Below, one piece after another: positions 1-4,581 of a stretch of DNA of 9,566 nucleotides. The first letter of the stretch is position 1. Each line of letters opens with the position of its first letter. Position numbers and translations under genes: made by a program. Below the pieces are notes generated by a model that saw only the letters and a program-made list of their open reading frames with translations, did no database searches and was not told the DNA's origin. The stretch comes from an uncultured Oscillospiraceae bacterium. Lineage in GTDB: Bacteria > Bacillota > Clostridia > Oscillospirales > Acutalibacteraceae. The stretch lies in assembly GCA_905211675.1 (NCBI GenBank), contig CAJMBP010000055.1:1-9566 (forward strand). Direction: 5' to 3'.

Positions 1-1
1 C

Positions 2-124
2 AACGAAAGCACGCTCTACACAAAAACAGGCGATATTATATTCCCGATTTTCGCGTTAGCGGTTATAATTTGGTATTTAGTATTGTTGATAGCAAGCTTT
101 AATCAAAAAAAGAATGTGCCATAA
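2..124 (+). CDS. C-terminal tail of a membrane protein, probably apolipoprotein N-acyltransferase (5' end outside window)
   Basis: Frame 2 is open from the left edge to a TAA at 122-124 and encodes 40 residues. They consist of NESTLYTKTGD, a hydrophobic segment of about 20 residues (IIFPIFALAVIIWYLVLLIA) and a short basic tail. A Thr-x-Tyr-x-(+)-x-Gly-Asp stretch just before a last transmembrane helix is how apolipoprotein N-acyltransferases (Lnt) end: the nitrilase-like domain closes and the chain re-enters the membrane. Lnt transfers the third acyl chain to lipoproteins. The catalytic residues lie outside the window, so the assignment rests on the tail only. The gene converges on the minus-strand hydrolase gene and shares its terminator. 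Another polytopic membrane protein remains possible. Confidence 0.55.
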   Translation, partial: NESTLYTKTGDIIFPIFALAVIIWYLVLLIASFNQKKNVP

Positions 125-143
125 AAACAGCACATTCTTTTTT
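106..143. terminator. Bidirectional intrinsic terminator between convergent genes
   Basis: A perfect 14-bp stem pairs 106-119 with 130-143 around a 10-nt loop. One arm starts with six A and the other ends with six T, so each strand gives a stem followed by a U run. It covers the stop codon of the + strand membrane protein and lies 3 bp beyond the end of the minus-strand hydrolase gene, so it can end both transcripts. Confidence 0.85.
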
Positions 144-146
144 AAT

Positions 147-1754
147 TTAATTAAAAGCCTTAATTCCTGTTTTTTCATACCAGTTAAACTGCTTTTCTTG
201 GCCGTTTAACAGCCACTTTTCGGGGGTTACATTCTCCATCCAGTCGAGCGGCACCAAAACATCGTTTTGAAATGAGTTTACTTTATACGCTTCTTTTAGT
301 TCCTGCAACTGTGACTCAGACATCACATTCGGCTTTGGCGACACAAACAGCGGTGTGCCGCTATGCGATACTGCCGACAACCACTCGCGATTTAAATTCC
401 AATCAATTTTACCCATAATACCCACACAGTCGGCATCGCTTAAGAAAAACGCCTCGTTGTGCAGCATTCTGAAAGCCAGCGCATTAACGCCGTATTTGCG
501 AACGCGCTCCCATTCCATACCGCTGGTGTCATCGCCGGTGCGGTTTATATGAACAAGCCCTGCCGCCAAATGACCTATAACATTACAGCCGAGCACTATT
601 GCGCGGCCGGCTGATGCCTCGTAAATGACGCGGTAAAAATCAAGTATAATTTCAGCCGTGGTTTTGTTTCGGTTATAAAAGGCCCAACCGTCTTTTGCAA
701 ATTCCTTTGGTCGCTCAAACCCCCAGAAGCCGAGCATATCGTAGGTAGAAAAGTCGTGCTTTATAAGAGTGTAGCCCCAGTCGCATATCATTTTTATCAG
801 GTCTGCAACATAACCCAGCACATCGGGGTGAGAAGCATCAAGATATTTATTGTTGCATTTTGAGCGCATATCGGAATCAATATCTACAACTTCAAACTTT
901 TGGTCAGATAAAGGTCTTACCCATATACCCGGTCTTGCGCCCATTGCGCTCATCTCGTCGGCCAGAAGCTTCATATCGTAAAACTTGCCCTCTCGCAAGA
1001 TGTTCCACGGCGCATCGCACGCATTTTTTTGCCAGCCGTCGTCAAGCACTATGTACGGTTTGTTTTCAAGCTCGGCACAGCATTTCATTAAAAGACGGGT
1101 GTCTTCTAAAATTTCATCATGCGAGGTTTCGCCGTAGGCATAATACCAGTTATTTGTTCCGTAAACCTTGTGGTCAACGGTAAGCGGGTTGTCGCACAGC
1201 CGTTTATAATATGTCTTTAAAGCGTCAAATGCCGAAATATCGCTGTAATCGCCAAACAAAACATCGCATACCTCAAGGGTGCGTTTTTGCAAAATTACTC
1301 CCCTGCCGCCGCAGCGAACATCTAACCATAAAGTAAGACCGTTCGTATCGTACTGCCACATACACATAGCACAAGGCTGTGTTTTAACTCCAAAGCATTC
1401 GGTGCGTCTGCCTGTGAAATCACGGTTTTGGTCGCTTCCGTTTGACACAGCGCACACCCACGGCATCATACGGTCGGGCACTATGCCGCGCCATTCAAGG
1501 TCGCCGTAGGCACGCTCCCACGCGTCGCCGTAAACCTTAACGATTTCATTTCGCTTCTCAAAAGAAGTAAAGTTCCAGCGAAGACTTATATATTTAACAG
1601 GAGTTTGGTCTGCCGTAAGCTCAATATGCAGCAATTCATTCTTTAAAAAAATGCCGACTTTAATGTCGTCTTTTTTTATACATTCCGAAAAAGAATAATT
1701 ATCACTTCCGTTTTCGGTATAAATTCCTATGTAATCGGGTGTGCGAATTTTCAT
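147..1754 (-). CDS. GH36-like (clan GH-D) glycoside hydrolase, alpha-galactosidase or raffinose-synthase type
   Basis: This encodes 535 aa with no signal peptide or membrane helix, so a cytoplasmic enzyme. Residues about 1-190 are beta-rich, followed by a (beta/alpha)8-like region. Motifs typical of GH36 proteins occur in order: YIVLDDGWQ at 234-242, GIWVRPLS at 276-283, LIKHDF at 330-335 with Asp334 in the place of the catalytic nucleophile, and NRTGDDTSG at 404-412 with Asp408 or Asp409 as likely acid/base. DDGWQ is especially like the raffinose-synthase and alpha-galactosidase branch. Expected activity is hydrolysis or transfer of alpha-linked galactosides; the true substrate cannot be read from sequence. 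ATG at 1754 is preceded by AAGGAG with 8-nt spacing. The gene lies 34 bp after the GGDEF gene with no terminator between, so the two are probably co-transcribed. It ends at the shared terminator at 106-143. Confidence 0.7.
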   Translation of the reverse strand: MKIRTPDYIGIYTENGSDNYSFSECIKKDDIKVGIFLKNELLHIELTADQTPVKYISLRWNFTSFEKRNEIVKVYGDAWERAYGDLEWRGIVPDRMMPWVCAVSNGSDQNRDFTGRRTECFGVKTQPCAMCMWQYDTNGLTLWLDVRCGGRGVILQKRTLEVCDVLFGDYSDISAFDALKTYYKRLCDNPLTVDHKVYGTNNWYYAYGETSHDEILEDTRLLMKCCAELENKPYIVLDDGWQKNACDAPWNILREGKFYDMKLLADEMSAMGARPGIWVRPLSDQKFEVVDIDSDMRSKCNNKYLDASHPDVLGYVADLIKMICDWGYTLIKHDFSTYDMLGFWGFERPKEFAKDGWAFYNRNKTTAEIILDFYRVIYEASAGRAIVLGCNVIGHLAAGLVHINRTGDDTSGMEWERVRKYGVNALAFRMLHNEAFFLSDADCVGIMGKIDWNLNREWLSAVSHSGTPLFVSPKPNVMSESQLQELKEAYKVNSFQNDVLVPLDWMENVTPEKWLLNGQEKQFNWYEKTGIKAFN

Positions 1755-1788
1755 TTTAATTCTCCTTAAGCTGTTCTAAATATTTTGC

Positions 1789-3405
1789 TTAATCACAGTC
1801 ATAAATTCCTGCATTTGCATCATGCCATATTTTTTTATTTTCATACATAAGCTCGTCTGCTTTTGCAAAAAGCTCATTTTTTGACAGTGTGGGATAATCG
1901 TTCGAAAGCGCATATCCGCAGGCAAAATATATTTTTTCACCCTTTCCCGATTCGTTGTACCTTTCCAACTCGGTATCTATTTCCGAAATATAGTGGGTAA
2001 TTTTCGCCTCGTCGGCATTTCTTACAAAAACGGCAAACTCATCGCCGCCCCAACGGCACACAAGCTCCGAACAGCCTACTGTTTTACGCAAAACATCGGC
2101 AAAGACGGATATAACCCTGTCGCCCTCTTCGTGACCGAAGGTATCGTTTATGTATTTGAATTTATTTATATCAAACATCATAATTCCGAACGCTTCATCC
2201 TCACGCACATTGTTTTCAACATATTCAACCCAATAGGTTTTATTAAACAGATTTGTGTTTGCGTCAATATACACCTTGCGCCTTATGCCTAACACACTTT
2301 CGATAAACTGACAAAATGTCCAGATTAAGAATGTAACCATAGTAATCAGCATGCCCGATGATGTGCCGCGGACATAGTAATGAATCAAATCTGCCATTCC
2401 GCCTAATACAAGCAAAAACACAAACAGACGCGTGTCGCGTTCCTTATTGTTTTTGACACGGAAAAATGCCACACAGAAAAAGCACACCGCCATATCGATA
2501 AGAAGCATCAAATGGCACAATATAAGCAAATCACGCAATTCGGCAATACCGAAAATTTGACACAAAAGCGCTGCCAAAGCACCGACAGCCGTTACGGCCG
2601 CCGCGGTTCTTAACAGAATTCTGTGCTTGCCGGAATGAAGCTCGTCAACAAAAAGCACCAGCGGAATAGGCATTATAAACAGCGCCGATATTGTTATATA
2701 TCCCAAAGCTTTTGTCGAGTTTTCAAATATTATCGAAGAAAAGCGTGTGTCTGTAATACGCCATATTCCCATAAGCACCGAAAAGTTTCCGAGATAAAAG
2801 TTATCAAGCATAGAGGTTTTTTTGCGAATAAGCATTATTATTTGCGCCGTAATAAGCACAACGCCCATTATAATGCACATGCAAGACAAAGTCAACTGCG
2901 GCAAATCAAGTTTAAAACGATTTGCAAAAAAGTCATATTTCGAGCCGACAAAAATATCAATTTCACGGTTCAACGCACTTTTTAAAACAGGCGTTACGGT
3001 AACCGTAACCTCGCTTCCCTCATCGGTCGGTCTAAGAGGTATCTCGACCCAATTACTGCTCGGAGAAGCGCCTGTTTTGCCCTCGCCCATATTTAGACAG
3101 TAAACGGTTTCGGAGCCTATGCGCACATTAACAAGCTGGTGAACCGTATAAAACATAATGCTCTTTTCGCCGTCGCCCGCTTTATCGATTGTAAAGCGGT
3201 ATTCTCGGCGCAAGCCCATAGGTGCGGTGGGGTCGGTTATTTCGGTTTGCGAAACATTTTCAGCCTTTGCAAAGCCGTCTGAAACGCGTTTTTTGTAAAT
3301 GTCATTATGCTCAAACATGAGCATATAAAATACAAACGCCGCAAATGCAATGCCTACCGTAATATATGCCGCAAGCGTAATTTTAAAGCTTTTCTTTTTC
3401 TGCAT
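1789..3405 (-). CDS. Membrane sensor diguanylate cyclase (extracytoplasmic domain, 7-helix bundle, GGDEF)
   Basis: The 538-aa protein makes cyclic di-GMP from two GTP. The order is: an N-terminal helix (~8-31); a beta-rich extracytoplasmic domain (~32-167); about seven hydrophobic helices (~169-193, 204-218, 235-255, 263-286, 291-315, 326-345, 352-372); and a GGDEF domain (~380-530). The domain has the metal-binding Asp412 in FGIMMFDINKFKYIND, an intact GGDEF at 453-457 and a late CGYALS strand. The layout resembles 7TMR-DISM receptors, whose outer domain is predicted to bind carbohydrate. The residues where an RxxD inhibitory site would sit read GCSE, so product inhibition is probably absent. 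A GTG at 3432 extends the frame by 9 codons, but a G-rich Shine-Dalgarno run (complement of 3411-3421) lies 5 nt before the ATG at 3405, which I prefer. It is the first gene of a likely unit with the hydrolase. Confidence 0.88.
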   Translation of the reverse strand: MQKKKSFKITLAAYITVGIAFAAFVFYMLMFEHNDIYKKRVSDGFAKAENVSQTEITDPTAPMGLRREYRFTIDKAGDGEKSIMFYTVHQLVNVRIGSETVYCLNMGEGKTGASPSSNWVEIPLRPTDEGSEVTVTVTPVLKSALNREIDIFVGSKYDFFANRFKLDLPQLTLSCMCIIMGVVLITAQIIMLIRKKTSMLDNFYLGNFSVLMGIWRITDTRFSSIIFENSTKALGYITISALFIMPIPLVLFVDELHSGKHRILLRTAAAVTAVGALAALLCQIFGIAELRDLLILCHLMLLIDMAVCFFCVAFFRVKNNKERDTRLFVFLLVLGGMADLIHYYVRGTSSGMLITMVTFLIWTFCQFIESVLGIRRKVYIDANTNLFNKTYWVEYVENNVREDEAFGIMMFDINKFKYINDTFGHEEGDRVISVFADVLRKTVGCSELVCRWGGDEFAVFVRNADEAKITHYISEIDTELERYNESGKGEKIYFACGYALSNDYPTLSKNELFAKADELMYENKKIWHDANAGIYDCD

Positions 3406-3417
3406 ACAGTCCCCCCT

Positions 3418-3436
3418 CCCCGCATTTTTCACGGGG
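3418..3436 (-). promoter_or_regulatory. Small hairpin overlapping the GGDEF-gene ribosome binding site
   Basis: On the minus strand CCCCG (3436-3432) can pair with CGGGG (3422-3418) across a 9-nt loop. The second arm is the upstream part of the G-rich Shine-Dalgarno run of the diguanylate cyclase gene. Five G-C pairs could mask part of the site, although enough G residues remain free downstream for ribosome binding. A regulatory role is inference. Confidence 0.35.
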
Positions 3437-3473
3437 TTTTTGCATTTATTTTTTTGATGGGCGATATACTCAT

Positions 3474-3579
3474 TTTATTATAATGGTATGGGTTAGGCGA
3501 AACAATCTTGTTTCGCCACAAAATCTTTGATTTTGCGACAAATTTTTAGAAAAAATTTGTCCCATTCCATTGTAATGAG
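3474..3579. other. Left lobe: enclosing stem with three internal hairpins
   Basis: The enclosing stem pairs 3474-3492 with 3561-3579 over 19 positions with one mismatch (3487/3566) and three G-U pairs. Inside lie the hairpins at 3496-3517, 3519-3535 and 3537-3561 with loops of 4, 3 and 3 nt. Position 3561 is claimed both by the outer stem and by the third hairpin, so the two forms compete at that one base. Two ends plus three arms gives a cloverleaf-like shape, but nothing resembles tRNA. Confidence 0.6.
3477..3505 (-). promoter_or_regulatory. Candidate promoter for the GGDEF gene, at the left margin of the hairpin cluster
   Basis: Reading the minus strand, TATAAT (complement of 3477-3482) is a perfect -10 hexamer. 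TTGTTT (complement of 3500-3505) lies 17 bp upstream as a weak -35. Transcription would start near 3470 and give a leader of about 65 nt before the ATG at 3405. The -35 falls inside the first hairpin of the cluster, so DNA-level folding there could affect it. The -10 also forms part of the enclosing stem. Confidence 0.4.
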
Positions 3580-3676
3580 TGTTGTACAAAATTAAATTTA
3601 GAATTTAATTTTGCTTGAGCCACTTGAAAAGTGGCTTGTCGAAGCGCTTTTTGCGTTTCGACAAACTACAATCATT
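3574..3676. other. Right lobe: enclosing stem with three internal hairpins
   Basis: AATGA (3574-3578) and TTGTA (3582-3586) pair with TACAATCATT (3667-3676), leaving a 3-nt bulge at 3579-3581. Inside lie hairpins 3587-3613, 3618-3636 and 3637-3663. The left strand of this stem is also the right strand of the left lobe, so the lobes are mutually exclusive at their base. An alternative pairing of ATTGTA (3569-3574) with TACAAT (3667-3672) is also available. The last hairpin carries two inverted Spo0A-box-like sequences. Confidence 0.55.
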
Positions 3677-3764
3677 ATAGCAAAAAGGGTGGTTTAAATC
3701 AATATTAAAAAGCTTTAAAATTCTCCGAAGCATGTATAAAAACAACACACTTCAATTTCAAACG

Positions 3765-4403
3765 CTAACTGCAAAAAACATGTCGTCCTATTGTTGTAAT
3801 AACAGGCCTTGAAAAAATCCATTTGCTTGTAGCGGTTGACGGATTGTAGTAGTAAACGGCACCGTCGCTCGGGTCAAGGCCGTTTAAAGCGTCGCGTGCG
3901 GCAGAATACGCCGAATCGGCAACAGGCTCATAAAACTGACCGTCATAAAGGCACGAAAAGGCGCCATTTTGGTAAATTACACCTGATACCGTATCGGGAA
4001 ACGACGGATGCTCCACACGGTTTAGCACAACAGCGCCTACAGCGACCTGCCCCAAATATGTTTCTCCCCTCGCCTCAGCCGAAATAATGCGGGCAAGCAG
4101 CTCATAATCGGCAGAGTTGTAAACGCCCGATGAGCTTATTCCGAGCGCCGAAAGAGTTTTACTGCCCACAACTCCGTCAACCGTCAGTCCGTTATCCTTT
4201 TGAAACGCAATAACCGCGTTTCGCGTGCCCGTTCCGTAAATTCCGTCAACCGCACCCGTATAATAACCCTTTTCTTTAAGCGCATTTTGTATATCGACAA
4301 CCTCTTTACCCGTTGCGCCCATTTTTGACAGCGCGCCTACCGATATGCAAAGCATAAGCAAAAAAACGAGGGCAATAACAAGTATTTTCAAAGTTTTATT
4401 CAT
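3765..4403 (-). CDS. sleB: Spore cortex-lytic enzyme SleB
   Basis: This 212-aa protein has an N-terminal signal sequence (basic MNKTLK, then a hydrophobic core to about residue 24). A PG_binding_1 domain spans ~33-88 (VVDIQNALKEKGYYTG..VDG..G..T..AV..FQ). A SleB/CwlJ hydrolase domain runs ~98-212, with ARIISAEARGE at 104-114 and the ending WIFSRPVITTIGRHVFCS. Glu110 in SAEARGE matches the catalytic glutamate of the family, a lytic transglycosylase that cleaves muramic-lactam cortex during germination. Length is shorter than Bacillus SleB, mainly in the linker. ATG at 4403 has GGAG 9 nt upstream. In Bacillus sleB is followed by ypeB; here the next gene downstream encodes a diguanylate cyclase instead, across the hairpin cluster. 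It is divergent from spoIIE. Confidence 0.92.
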   Translation of the reverse strand: MNKTLKILVIALVFLLMLCISVGALSKMGATGKEVVDIQNALKEKGYYTGAVDGIYGTGTRNAVIAFQKDNGLTVDGVVGSKTLSALGISSSGVYNSADYELLARIISAEARGETYLGQVAVGAVVLNRVEHPSFPDTVSGVIYQNGAFSCLYDGQFYEPVADSAYSAARDALNGLDPSDGAVYYYNPSTATSKWIFSRPVITTIGRHVFCS

Positions 4404-4421
4404 ACTACATCACTCCGAAAA

Positions 4422-4450
4422 TATTTTTGCCCGATAATTAAATTTTATCA
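4422..4450 (-). promoter_or_regulatory. Tentative forespore-type (sigma F/G) promoter of sleB
   Basis: On the minus strand GGCAAAAATA (complement of 4422-4431) fits the GGnnAnAHTR -10 consensus of the sigma F/G family. The best -35-like sequence, TGATA (complement of 4446-4450), lies 14 bp upstream and matches only partly. Forespore expression is what is known for sleB in Bacillus. The weak -35 keeps this tentative. Confidence 0.3.
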
Positions 4451-4504
4451 ATAATTATTTTTTCACCCTTTACAGACAAAAATATATATTTTACGCTGTC
4501 CGAC

Positions 4505-4538
4505 TTTGACAAAAAAATCGCCCTCTCGGTCATATAAT
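4505..4538 (+). promoter_or_regulatory. spoIIE promoter with 21-bp spacer and Spo0A-box-like -35 overlap
   Basis: A perfect -35 TTGACA at 4506-4511 and a perfect -10 TATAAT at 4533-4538 are separated by 21 bp, far from the usual 17. Spo0A-activated sigma A promoters of Bacillus subtilis spoIIE and spoIIG have consensus hexamers with just such long spacers. TTTGACAAA at 4505-4513 matches 8 of 9 bases of the inverted 0A box TTCGACAAA and overlaps the -35, as in spoIIG. Weaker box-like sequences lie at 4472-4480 and 4497-4503. The start of transcription would be near 4545. Confidence 0.8.
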
Positions 4539-4581
4539 AATTTTGATACATTTCGAATGCAAAAGGACAGTGAAGTTTAAA

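Larger units (their letters stand above)
3468..3680. repeat. Multi-hairpin palindrome cluster, two tandem cloverleaf-like lobes
   Basis: This gene-free stretch is almost entirely inverted repeats. Six short-loop hairpins follow each other: 3496-3504/3509-3517 (9 bp), 3519-3525/3529-3535 (7 bp), 3537-3547/3551-3561 (11 bp), 3587-3598/3602-3613 (12 bp), 3618-3625/3629-3636 (8 bp) and 3637-3647/3653-3663 (11 bp with one G-U). Gaps between adjacent hairpins within each lobe are 0-4 nt. Two outer stems enclose three hairpins each and share the strand around 3574-3579. A 7-bp inverted pair TATAATG/CATTATA marks the outer ends at 3479-3485 and 3673-3679. The arms differ in sequence, so this is not a simple direct-repeat array. 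It could be a MITE-like mobile element, a structured RNA or an mRNA-processing element between sleB and the GGDEF gene. I recognise no named family. Confidence 0.75.

Noticed and set aside
3403..3432. GTG start at 3432 for the diguanylate cyclase
   Set aside because: The extension MKNAGRGDC is encoded by the G-rich Shine-Dalgarno itself; the ATG at 3405 lies 5 nt after that run.
3418..3440. Hairpin CCCCG/CGGGG followed by five T on the + strand as a terminator
   Set aside because: The stem has only 5 bp and no + strand gene precedes it; its position over the minus-strand ribosome site is the more useful reading.
3468..3680. CRISPR array or tRNA at the hairpin cluster
   Set aside because: No direct repeat recurs at fixed spacing, and no acceptor, anticodon or T-loop consensus is present in the cloverleaf-like lobes.
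4543..4581. TTG start at 4543 for spoIIE
   Set aside because: It is only 5 nt after the -10 hexamer, at or before the expected transcription start, so it would not be on the mRNA as a usable start.
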